A DNA stretch of 7,644 nucleotides, taken from an uncultured Lachnospiraceae bacterium. Lineage in GTDB: Bacteria > Bacillota > Clostridia > Lachnospirales > Lachnospiraceae. This document shows, piece by piece, positions 1 through 6,499 of the stretch (positions are counted from its first letter, which is position 1; each line of letters starts with the position of its first letter). The stretch spans positions 1-7,644 of the forward strand of contig URQQ01000119.1 of NCBI GenBank assembly GCA_900549995.1. Direction: 5' to 3'. The notes below the pieces were generated by a model that made no database searches, was not told the origin of the DNA, and saw nothing but the letters and a program-made list of their open reading frames with translations. A program made the translations under genes and the position numbers.

Positions 1-3000
1 AGATAATGCATGTGTCCGATCGTTACCGGACTGTCGAAATACTCTCCGCTTCGTCCGTCTCTCAGGCGCACTTTACCATCACGTGAAAGCGGAACTCCCT
101 TCCACAATTCTCTGTGGTCTCTGTTCTCTGATAAATATTCCAATACTTCAGGAAGTAATTCTTCTTTATGCTTTGCTTCAAACTCTTCCCAGGAAAGATT
201 GACATAATCATTCGCAAGATCCAGTGTGTCCATGATATCAATCTCGTTTGCCCCGTCAAAAACAGGAGTGGCAATATTAAAGCCAAGTGCTCTTGACGCA
301 AGACTTAAGTGAATCTCGAGCACCTGCCCGATGTTCATACGTGAAGGCACACCAAGCGGGTTCAATACGATATCAAGCGGACGGCCATTCGGAAGGAACG
401 GCATATCCTCTACAGGAAGCACACGGGAAACAACACCCTTGTTACCATGACGTCCGGCCATCTTATCACCAACAGAGATTTTTCTCTTCTGCGCGATATA
501 GATACGCACTGCCTGGTTCACACCCGGAGATAATTCATCCCCGTTCTCTCTCGTAAATACTTTCGCATCTACAACAATACCATATTCTCCGTGAGGTACT
601 TTCAATGAAGTATCTCTGACTTCTCTTGCTTTCTCACCGAAAATCGCACGCAGCAGTCTTTCCTCTGCGGTAAGCTCTGTCTCTCCCTTCGGAGTTACTT
701 TGCCGACCAGGATATCACCTGCACGTACTTCCGCACCGATGCGGATAATTCCGCGGTCATCCAGATCTTTCAGCGCATCGTCGCCGACTCCCGGAATATC
801 GCGTGTAATTTCTTCCGGCCCCAATTTTGTATCACGGGCCTCTGCCTCATACTCTTCAATATGAACAGATGTATATACATCATCCTGCACCAGACGTTCG
901 CTGAGCAGAACGGCATCCTCGTAATTGTAACCTTCCCATGTCATGAATCCGATCAGAGGGTTCTTACCAAGGGCAAGCTCACCGTTGGAAGTTGAAGGAC
1001 CGTCTGCAATGACATCTCCTGCTTCTACACGCTCACCTTTGAAGACAATCGGTCTCTGATTATAACAGTTACTCTGGTTGCTTCGGAGGAATTTTGTAAG
1101 TTTGTATGTTTTTCTCTTACCGTCATCATATTTCACGGTAATTTCCTTGGATGTAGAGCGTTCTACCACACCAGGACCTTCTGCAATCACGCATACACCT
1201 GAATCGACGGCTGCCTTCGTCTCCATACCTGTACCTACAACCGGAGCTTCCGTAATCAGAAGCGGTACGGCCTGACGCTGCATGTTTGATCCCATCAGCG
1301 CACGGTTGGCATCGTCATTCTCAAGGAAAGGAATCAATGCTGTAGCCACAGAGAATACCATCTTCGGAGACACGTCCATATAATCGAACATTGTCTTTTC
1401 GTATTCCTGAGTCTCTTCACGATAACGACCAGATACATTTTTATGAATAAAATGTCCGTCTTCATCCAGAGGCTCATTCGCCTGTGCTACATGGTAATTA
1501 TCCTCTTCATCTGCGGTCATATAGATAACTTCATCTGTGACACGCGGATTTTTAGGATCAGTTTTATCTATTTTACGGTACGGAGCCTCTACGAAACCAT
1601 ACTCGTTAATTCTTGCATAGCTTGCCAGAGAGTTGATCAGACCGATGTTAGGACCTTCAGGCGTCTCAATCGGACACATTCTTCCGTAATGGGAATAATG
1701 AACGTCTCGGACCTCGAATCCGGCACGGTCTCTTGAAAGCCCTCCAGGACCAAGTGCTGAGAGACGTCTCTTATGAGTCAGCTCACCAAGCGGGTTGTTC
1801 TGATCCATGAACTGTGACAGCTGGGAAGATCCGAAGAACTCTTTCACTGCAGCAGTTACCGGCTTGATATTGATCAGCGACTGCGGTGAGATACCTTCCA
1901 GATCCTGTGTCGTCATTCTCTCACGGACTACTCTTTCAAGTCTTGACAGACCGATTCTGTACTGGTTCTGAAGAAGTTCTCCTACCGCACGGATACGTCT
2001 GTTGCCCAGATGGTCGATATCATCATCTGTACCGATTCTGTATTCCAGATGCATGTTATAATTAATGGAAGCAAAAATATCTTCCTTCGTAATATGTTTC
2101 GGAATCAGCTCGTGGATATTTTTACGGATTTCATCTTTCAGTTCATCGATGTCACCGGCTGTCTCTTCCAGAAGCTGCGCAAGCAGCGGATAATACACAA
2201 GTTCAGTCACGCCGACTTCCTTCGGGTCAATATCTACGACTGCATGCAGGTCAACCATCATATTAGAAAGAACTTTCACATCTCTTTCTTCACCTTCTAT
2301 ATCCATCCATACATAAGGAACTGCAGAGTTCTGAATGAGATCCGCCATCTCTCTTGTTACGATGTCACCTTTTTTCGCAATCACTTCTCCTGTCAGTACG
2401 CTCTCCACATCCTGCGCGAGTCTGTGTCCTGCGATACGGTTTCTGAGGAGTAATTTTTTATTAAATTTATAACGTCCTACTTTCGCAAGGTCATAACGCC
2501 TTGGATCAAAGAACATACTTGTAATCAAACTTTCCGCACTGTCTACTGCAAGAGGTTCCCCTGGACGGATTTTCTTGTATAATTCCAAAAGACCTTCCTG
2601 ATAATTTTCAGAAGTATCTTTTCCGAAACTTGCCAGAATTTTTGGCTCTTCGCCAAATAACTCAATAATCTCCGGGTTTGTTCCAACACCCAGTGCACGG
2701 ATCAGCACTGTGATCGGTACCTTTCTTGTTCTGTCTACACGTACATAGAAAACGTCATTGGAGTCTGTCTCATACTCAAGCCAAGCACCTCGGTTTGGTA
2801 TTACAGTACAGGAATATAATTCTTTCCCTATTTTATCATGGGCAATTCCATAGTAGATTCCAGGAGAACGCACCAGCTGGCTTACGATAACACGTTCTGC
2901 ACCATTGATGACAAACGTACCTGTCGCTGTCATGATCGGCAGGTCTCCCATAAAGATTTCATGCTCATTGATTTCATCTGTTTCTTTATTATACAGTCTC

Positions 3001-3299
3001 ACTCTTACTTTCAAAGGTGCTGCATAAGTTGCATCTCGTTCTTTACATTCTTCGATGGTATACTTCACATCTTTTTCGCATAATGTAAAATCTACGAACT
3101 CCAGGCTCAGATGACCGCTGTAGTCAGCAATCGGGGAAATATCTTCAAACACTTCTTTTAATCCTTCATCCAGAAACCACTGATAAGAATCCTTCTGGAC
3201 TTCGATCAAATTCGGCATTTTTAATACTTCTTTCTGCCTTGCATAGCTCATACGCGAACTTTTTCCGTTTGTGATGGGACGAATTCTGTTTTTCTCCAT
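1..3299 (-). CDS. rpoB: DNA-directed RNA polymerase subunit beta (3' end beyond window)
   Basis: The beta subunit of RNA polymerase forms much of the catalytic cleft and the rifampicin pocket. The reading frame is open for 1099 codons from ATG at 3299 to the window edge, where it ends in GHMHY; by comparison with clostridial RpoB roughly 150-190 residues are missing. Visible landmarks are NGAERV near residue 135, the NRGAWLE block ending near 175, the rifampicin region at about 490-521, ETPEGPNIGLI from E545, and the active-site block VGDKMAGRHGNKG with K946 and K954, matching E. coli K1065 and K1073. The start is supported by GAGGAG 11 nt upstream and by a typical N-terminus (MEKNRIRPIT). 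It lies downstream of rplL in the usual order, but is separated from it by a two-gene operon on the other strand and has its own promoter. No frameshift or internal stop was seen. Confidence 0.98.
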   Translation of the reverse strand, partial: MEKNRIRPITNGKSSRMSYARQKEVLKMPNLIEVQKDSYQWFLDEGLKEVFEDISPIADYSGHLSLEFVDFTLCEKDVKYTIEECKERDATYAAPLKVRVRLYNKETDEINEHEIFMGDLPIMTATGTFVINGAERVIVSQLVRSPGIYYGIAHDKIGKELYSCTVIPNRGAWLEYETDSNDVFYVRVDRTRKVPITVLIRALGVGTNPEIIELFGEEPKILASFGKDTSENYQEGLLELYKKIRPGEPLAVDSAESLITSMFFDPRRYDLAKVGRYKFNKKLLLRNRIAGHRLAQDVESVLTGEVIAKKGDIVTREMADLIQNSAVPYVWMDIEGEERDVKVLSNMMVDLHAVVDIDPKEVGVTELVYYPLLAQLLEETAGDIDELKDEIRKNIHELIPKHITKEDIFASINYNMHLEYRIGTDDDIDHLGNRRIRAVGELLQNQYRIGLSRLERVVRERMTTQDLEGISPQSLINIKPVTAAVKEFFGSSQLSQFMDQNNPLGELTHKRRLSALGPGGLSRDRAGFEVRDVHYSHYGRMCPIETPEGPNIGLINSLASYARINEYGFVEAPYRKIDKTDPKNPRVTDEVIYMTADEEDNYHVAQANEPLDEDGHFIHKNVSGRYREETQEYEKTMFDYMDVSPKMVFSVATALIPFLENDDANRALMGSNMQRQAVPLLITEAPVVGTGMETKAAVDSGVCVIAEGPGVVERSTSKEITVKYDDGKRKTYKLTKFLRSNQSNCYNQRPIVFKGERVEAGDVIADGPSTSNGELALGKNPLIGFMTWEGYNYEDAVLLSERLVQDDVYTSVHIEEYEAEARDTKLGPEEITRDIPGVGDDALKDLDDRGIIRIGAEVRAGDILVGKVTPKGETELTAEERLLRAIFGEKAREVRDTSLKVPHGEYGIVVDAKVFTRENGDELSPGVNQAVRIYIAQKRKISVGDKMAGRHGNKGVVSRVLPVEDMPFLPNGRPLDIVLNPLGVPSRMNIGQVLEIHLSLASRALGFNIATPVFDGANEIDIMDTLDLANDYVNLSWEEFEAKHKEELLPEVLEYLSENRDHRELWKGVPLSRDGKVRLRDGRSGEYFDSPVTIGHMHY
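1752..1832 (-). other. rpoB: Rifampicin resistance-determining region of rpoB
   Basis: This segment encodes RpoB residues 490-516 and aligns with E. coli 507-533 at an offset of 17. The positions that most often mutate to resistance carry the sensitive residues: Q496 (E. coli Q513), D499 (D516), H509 (H526) and S514 (S531). The equivalent of E. coli S522 is glycine here, a position that also varies in other Firmicutes. The sequence predicts a rifampicin-sensitive target; this is inference from known mutations. Confidence 0.85.
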
Positions 3300-3310
3300 T
3301 TGACGTTTCA

Positions 3311-3316
3311 CTCCTC
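3311..3316 (-). promoter_or_regulatory. rpoB ribosome binding site
   Basis: GAGGAG on the minus strand ends 11 nt before the rpoB ATG. The spacing is slightly long but the match to the anti-Shine-Dalgarno is good, and no better in-frame start lies nearby. Confidence 0.75.
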
Positions 3317-3383
3317 GTACATATATTTTCACACAGACAGTGTACCAGACATATGATTCCTTACTCCTGCCTGGCGGACGCCC

Positions 3384-3407
3384 GTGGGGTCAATCCCCCG
3401 CATCCAC
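3384..3407 (-). promoter_or_regulatory. GC-rich hairpin in the rpoB leader
   Basis: Within the predicted rpoB 5' leader, GGGG-ATTGA-CCCC (3398-3386 on the minus strand) can form a 4-bp stem with a 5-nt loop. A competing outer pairing joins GTGG (3407-3404) with CCAC (3387-3384). A further near-palindrome GGCGTCCGCC follows at 3382-3373. The segment stands out as a GC island in an AT-rich leader. No T tract follows, so it is not an intrinsic terminator. Its role is unknown; RNA stability or translation control are possibilities. Confidence 0.4.
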
Positions 3408-3602
3408 TGCGAAACATTGACTTTTACTGAGTTACATATCTATTTCACTGCACTGACAGCCTTATTTATCATAAAGCTTTGTGATTATTATAACTTTCAA
3501 TACCTTATCTAAGCCTTCTGCTTTTAATAAGTATATTTAATTCTGCCCTCTACGCTGTTTCACATAGATTTTGGCATATCTCTCCACAATAGTGCATTTT
3601 TA

Positions 3603-3632
3603 AATATATCACAAAACCTTCTGGCTTGTCAA
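3603..3632 (-). promoter_or_regulatory. Strong sigma-A-type promoter for rpoB
   Basis: On the minus strand there is a perfect TTGACA (3632-3627), an 18-nt spacer, and TATATT (3608-3603) preceded by TG one base upstream, making an extended -10. Transcription would start near 3597, giving a leader of about 300 nt before the rpoB ATG. Because the gene between rplL and rpoB runs the other way and rplL has its own terminator, this is probably the main source of rpoB transcript. Confidence 0.8.
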
Positions 3633-3686
3633 CAGCTTATTGAGGATTTAAAGTTTAATTTATTTCTTTTTCCTAGATAATTGCCC

Positions 3687-3715
3687 TGTTTTTACCATAA
3701 TATACATGTTTTTAC
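3687..3715 (+). repeat. Perfect 9-bp direct repeat, candidate LytTR regulator binding site
   Basis: TGTTTTTAC occurs at 3687-3695 and again at 3707-3715, a 20-bp period with an 11-bp gap. LytTR regulators such as AgrA and ComE bind paired 9-bp direct repeats spaced by about 12 bp, upstream of the promoters they activate. The pair ends 11 bp before the weak -35 of the two-component operon, which encodes a LytTR regulator. Autoregulation is the natural reading, but the motif itself does not closely match the published AgrA consensus, so the assignment rests on layout and context. Confidence 0.5.
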
Positions 3716-3726
3716 TTCTTTGATCA

Positions 3727-3756
3727 TTCGCAGCATATGTCGAAATATGTTAAAAT
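3727..3756 (+). promoter_or_regulatory. Extended -10 promoter of the two-component operon
   Basis: TAAAAT (3751-3756) is preceded by TGT, giving an extended -10. The best -35 is TTCGCA (3727-3732), a 4 of 6 match at 18-nt spacing. A weak -35 with a good -10 is typical of activator-dependent promoters. Transcription would begin near 3763, about 67 nt before the regulator start codon. Confidence 0.6.
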
Positions 3757-3766
3757 ATAGACATAT
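3735..3766. repeat. Inverted repeat spanning the two-component -10 element
   Basis: ATATGTC (3735-3741) and GACATAT (3760-3766) form a perfect 7-bp inverted repeat with an 18-bp spacer around the -10. A further direct copy of the core, TATGTTAAA (3746-3754), lies 10 bp after TATGTCGAA (3736-3744). This could be an operator for a repressor, but such AT-rich repeats can arise by chance. Confidence 0.35.
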
Positions 3767-3777
3767 CACGTATACCC

Positions 3778-3792
3778 GGATGGATAACATCC
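3778..3792 (+). promoter_or_regulatory. Small hairpin in the regulator mRNA leader
   Basis: GGATG (3778-3782) pairs with CATCC (3788-3792) around a GATAA loop, and flanking C and G runs could extend it with a bulge. It lies near the 5' end of the predicted transcript and leaves the ribosome binding site free, so a 5' stabilising role is as likely as regulation. Confidence 0.35.
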
Positions 3793-3816
3793 CCCGGTGA
3801 CGTAGTACTTACTATC

Positions 3817-3822
3817 AGGAGG
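3817..3822 (+). promoter_or_regulatory. Ribosome binding site of the response regulator
   Basis: A perfect AGGAGG lies 7 nt before the ATG at 3830, fixing the start and predicting efficient translation. Confidence 0.85.
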
Positions 3823-3829
3823 CTTTTTC

Positions 3830-4552
3830 ATGAACGTTGCTGTTGTCGATGATAACAAGACAGATCAAAATGAGTTGACCGGTTATCTCACAAAATATTG
3901 TAATGAGAACCAATTCCACTGCCAGATTTATACCTACCAGAATGGTCCTGATTTTTTAGCATCCCTTGGCAGAGAATCCTTTGATCTTATTTTTCTTGAT
4001 ATCTATATGAATGGAGAAAACGGGATACAGATCGCCGAAAAAATACGCCTGCATAACCCCGATGTTCTGATTATATTTTCAACAACAAGCCGGTCGCATG
4101 CGGTGGAAGGATTCCGCGTACGCGCTTTCGACTATCTTGTAAAACCATATACATATAACCGTTTCGAAGAAACTATGAATCACTGCAGCCAGGCCCTGAC
4201 GAAACATGCACATTACATCGAAGTCAAGGAAGGCCGCTTCTATACAAAGGTTCTTCTGGACGATATCATTTACGTAGATTATTACAACCACTATATTCAG
4301 ATACACACACGCAGCCGGATGATACGCTCTTACATGCCGTTCTCGGAATTTGCACCGATGCTGACCTGTTACCCACAATTTCTTACGTGTTACAGAAACT
4401 GCCTTGTCAATATGGATAAAATCGAAATACAGGATGGAAAAGATTTCATTATGGTCACAGGAGAAAGAGTTCCGATCTCAAGGGGCATGAAAAATGAAGT
4501 CCGTCAGGCTTATGCTGATTATGTATTTAATTGTGTGAGCGGGGGCCTTTAG
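3830..4552 (+). CDS. LytTR-family response regulator (AgrA/ComE-like)
   Basis: A 240-residue two-domain cytoplasmic regulator of normal length for its family. The receiver domain covers about residues 1-120: acidic pair D7-D8, phosphoacceptor D57 in LIFLDIYM, switch threonines T85/T86 and conserved lysine K105 in YLVKPY. The C-terminal LytTR DNA-binding domain covers about 130-235 and shows the family signatures FLTCYRNCLVNMDKI and VPISRGMKNEV; the usual HRS motif appears as YRN, keeping the arginine. A perfect AGGAGG supports the start. It is followed after 5 nt by a GHKL kinase, its presumed partner. Phosphorylation by that kinase would be expected to drive binding to paired direct repeats, and a candidate site (3687-3715) lies just upstream of its own promoter. 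Its target genes are not known. The membership of the family is clear; equivalence to AgrA or VirR is not claimed. Confidence 0.93.
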   Translation: MNVAVVDDNKTDQNELTGYLTKYCNENQFHCQIYTYQNGPDFLASLGRESFDLIFLDIYMNGENGIQIAEKIRLHNPDVLIIFSTTSRSHAVEGFRVRAFDYLVKPYTYNRFEETMNHCSQALTKHAHYIEVKEGRFYTKVLLDDIIYVDYYNHYIQIHTRSRMIRSYMPFSEFAPMLTCYPQFLTCYRNCLVNMDKIEIQDGKDFIMVTGERVPISRGMKNEVRQAYADYVFNCVSGGL

Positions 4553-4557
4553 ACCAT

Positions 4558-5904
4558 ATGAAGAATTCCTATTTAATTATATCAGTGCTTCTTTATATGC
4601 TGCCCTGTCTTTCCCTGTTTCTTATCGTATTCTATGACAAGCTGCGATGTACGTTAAAGGCAGTTTTTTTCGTATGTTTTCTGATCACCGCATTTTTCTG
4701 CTATCTCAGCCGGCACGCTATCGTTAAAAATATCTTTCAAGCACACAGCCGGCTGCTGCTTAACATACTTACAATGGCCATACTGATCATCTGCAGCTAC
4801 GCACTTACAAGATATACGTTCACACAGCAGCTGTTTATTCTGTTCATATTAAAAAATTATTCCGATGCGGTGGATCTTTTTACTTCATCGGTTGAATTTA
4901 TACAATACTCAGAATTCCTGAACCTCAATCGTTTCCACCTGACGTTTCTTCCTAAGACAATCATCATTGTACTTTCCTTTCCGATGATGCTGTTTTTTAT
5001 GAAAAGAGTACTGCGCCCCATACTTGACGAGACAGAACACCTCGCGTTCTGGAAACTGATATGGCTGATCCCATTTTTCTTTTTTGTTATTTTCCATATG
5101 GGTCTTGGATACTTTGACCTGACCGCTCCGTCTGAAACACAGATATACTTTCTCCCCTACATCTGGGCACTCTGCACTTTCCTTTCCTACTATCTGATGC
5201 TCTATATGGTTTCAGCCACTTCGAAATCACTTCAGTTAGAAGAAAAACTGCATATGTCCCAGCTGCAGATCTCCATGCAGGAAAAACAATTCGACAATCT
5301 TCAGGAAACAATTGCATCCACACGCAAATCCCAGCACGATATGAGACATTTTCTCCTTGCACTTCAGGGACTCGCAAAAAAGGAAGACTATGAGGGAATT
5401 GAGGCATATATCAACACCTATCTTCCCGGCCTCGATGTAATGCCTGTACAGTTTGCCTGCTGCAACCCTGCAATTGATGCTGTCCTTCAGTACTATGCAG
5501 GCCTTGCCGCAAATTCAGGCATACGGGTTGATCTGAACGTGCAGATTGGTTCTTCCATTCCGCAGCAGGACAGTGATGTGTGCGTAATCCTTGGAAACCT
5601 TTTGGAAAACGCTGTCTGGGCCTGCCAGCACGATCCCCGAAGTGATTCTTACATCACATTGCACATGAAACTGGTGAATACCAAAGTCCTGACAATCGTC
5701 ATTACAAATACCTATTCCGGGCAGATCCGCAGAGAAGGCGATACCTTCTTCTCCTCAAAACGGGACGGCCGGATCGGCATCGGAATTGCGTCTGTCAGGA
5801 ATATCACAGAAAAATATAACGGTATCAGCAAATTTGAATACAATGGTTCCAAATTTACCGTTTCCCTTCTTTTGAATATGAATCTGCCGCGCACAAACGA
5901 ATGA
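4558..5904 (+). CDS. GHKL-domain sensor histidine kinase (AgrC/HPK10-like)
   Basis: A 448-residue membrane kinase. The N-terminal half has six or seven hydrophobic segments (about 5-26, 35-50, 66-83, possibly 90-98, 133-148, 168-184 and 198-219). A likely coiled-coil linker (about 222-258) leads to the phosphoacceptor H260 in QHDMRHF. The ATPase domain shows the N box LGNLLENA (N347, N351) and a G box GRIGIGIAS (404-411). This layout matches AgrC-type kinases, many of which sense secreted peptides; the ligand here is unknown. The start chosen is ATG at 4558, 5 nt after the regulator stop; an in-frame TTG at 4531 would overlap the regulator gene and is less likely. The Shine-Dalgarno is weak (G-rich stretch at 4537-4545), suggesting translational coupling. 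No agrB-, agrD- or transporter-like gene accompanies the pair. Confidence 0.9.
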   Translation: MKNSYLIISVLLYMLPCLSLFLIVFYDKLRCTLKAVFFVCFLITAFFCYLSRHAIVKNIFQAHSRLLLNILTMAILIICSYALTRYTFTQQLFILFILKNYSDAVDLFTSSVEFIQYSEFLNLNRFHLTFLPKTIIIVLSFPMMLFFMKRVLRPILDETEHLAFWKLIWLIPFFFFVIFHMGLGYFDLTAPSETQIYFLPYIWALCTFLSYYLMLYMVSATSKSLQLEEKLHMSQLQISMQEKQFDNLQETIASTRKSQHDMRHFLLALQGLAKKEDYEGIEAYINTYLPGLDVMPVQFACCNPAIDAVLQYYAGLAANSGIRVDLNVQIGSSIPQQDSDVCVILGNLLENAVWACQHDPRSDSYITLHMKLVNTKVLTIVITNTYSGQIRREGDTFFSSKRDGRIGIGIASVRNITEKYNGISKFEYNGSKFTVSLLLNMNLPRTNE

Positions 5905-5936
5905 GGATGAAGACACAGTCTTCATCCTCACTTTTA
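5902..5936 (+). terminator. Intrinsic terminator of the two-component operon
   Basis: A 13-bp perfect stem (5902-5914 with 5918-5930) closes an ACA loop and is followed by CTTTTAT. The stem begins with the kinase TGA stop codon, so a terminating ribosome would cover its 5' arm. The reverse orientation lacks a good T tract, so it should act mainly on the plus strand. Confidence 0.9.
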
Positions 5937-6000
5937 TCCACGGCTGTTTCATAATATATTCTGTCATTCCCTCTGCTGTCTGCCGTAAAACCCCTGCCAG

Positions 6001-6057
6001 GATAAAAATAAAGAAGCTGCTGCTCACGACCAAAGTCGTTTCGCAACAGCCCGCTTC
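6001..6057 (-). terminator. Intrinsic terminator after rplL
   Basis: On the minus strand, GAAG, CTGTTGC and ACGAC pair with GTCGT, GCAGCAG and CTTC (5' arm from 6057, 3' arm ending at 6013) around a TTTG loop, with a CGGG bulge and a small internal loop. TTTATTTTTA follows. It lies just past the rplL stop and would separate rplJL transcription from the opposing operon and from rpoB. Confidence 0.8.
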
Positions 6058-6070
6058 ATGCATCCCTGAA

Positions 6071-6445
6071 TTATTTAAGGTTAACTTCTGCACCCTGCTC
6101 TTCAAGTTTTGCTTTAATTTCTTCAGCTTCTGCTTTAGATGCTGCTTCTTTCACTACCTTAGGAGCTCCATCAACTAAATCTTTAGCTTCTTTTAATCCT
6201 AATCCTGTGATTTCACGAACTACTTTGATAACTTTAACTTTAGATGCTCCTGCAGATACTAATTCTACATCGAACTCATCTTTCTCTTCTGCTGCTGCTG
6301 CGCCTTCGCCAGCTGCTGCAACTACGACACCTGCTGCTGCAGATACACCAAATTCTTCTTCACATGCTTTTACTAAATCATTTAATTCTAATACAGATAA
6401 TTCTTTGATAGCGTCAATAAATTCAGCTGTTGTTAATTTTGCCAT
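6071..6445 (-). CDS. rplL: 50S ribosomal protein L7/L12
   Basis: The 124-residue stalk protein forms dimers that bind L10 and recruit translation factors to the ribosome. The N-terminal dimerisation helices (about 1-33), the flexible Ala/Gly/Val-rich hinge (about 35-54) and the factor-binding C-terminal domain (about 57-124) are all present, including the conserved KVKVIKVVREITGLGLKEAK block. Length is normal for Firmicutes. The start is ATG at 6445, 7 nt after a perfect GGAGGT; an upstream in-frame TTG at 6460 overlaps that site and is rejected. It follows rplJ after 54 nt and is co-transcribed with it from the promoter at 7234-7262. A strong terminator follows. Confidence 0.98.
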   Translation of the reverse strand: MAKLTTAEFIDAIKELSVLELNDLVKACEEEFGVSAAAGVVVAAAGEGAAAAEEKDEFDVELVSAGASKVKVIKVVREITGLGLKEAKDLVDGAPKVVKEAASKAEAEEIKAKLEEQGAEVNLK

Positions 6446-6452
6446 TGTATTT

Positions 6453-6458
6453 ACCTCC
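6453..6458 (-). promoter_or_regulatory. rplL ribosome binding site
   Basis: GGAGGT on the minus strand, 7 nt before the ATG at 6445. It decides between that ATG and the upstream TTG at 6460, which would place the start inside the binding site. A strong site suits a protein made in several copies per ribosome. Confidence 0.85.
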
Positions 6459-6499
6459 AATTAATTTTGTTTTTTAATATTTTGGTTTCCCATAATTGA

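Larger units (their letters stand above)
3300..3829. other. Divergent intergenic region between rpoB and the response regulator gene
   Basis: This 530-bp stretch holds no convincing gene. From left to right it contains the rpoB ribosome binding site, a GC-rich potential hairpin (3384-3407), about 190 bp of AT-rich rpoB leader, the rpoB promoter (3603-3632, minus), an AT-rich spacer with a perfect 9-bp direct repeat (3687-3715), the two-component promoter (3727-3756, plus) overlapped by an inverted repeat, a small hairpin and the regulator ribosome binding site. A second TATAAT hexamer on the minus strand (3492-3487) could be a weaker rpoB start but lacks a good -35. Confidence 0.75.

Noticed and set aside
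2010..2453. A 147-codon plus-strand frame
   Set aside because: It lies wholly within rpoB on the other strand, whose translation is clearly conserved, and it resembles no known protein.
3384..3407. Resemblance of the plus strand here to a tRNA T-arm and acceptor 3' end (GGGG-TCAAT-CCCC followed by GCATCCAC)
   Set aside because: The loop is 5 nt, not 7, the GTTC motif is incomplete and there is no matching 5' half, D-arm or anticodon arm.
3300..3829. A small AgrD-like signal peptide gene near the kinase-regulator pair, sought here and in 5905-6070
   Set aside because: No frame with a ribosome binding site and an AgrD-like layout (amphipathic leader, Cys-containing core, acidic tail) was seen.
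4531..4557. TTG at 4531 as the kinase start, adding nine residues
   Set aside because: It would overlap the regulator gene and adds the non-hydrophobic CERGPLDH before a natural membrane-protein N-terminus; ATG at 4558 fits better, though its ribosome binding site is weak.
6207..6464. An 85-codon plus-strand frame rich in Ser, Thr and Ala
   Set aside because: It is the antisense of rplL; the composition mirrors the Ala/Glu-rich L7/L12 codons, and there is no ribosome binding site.
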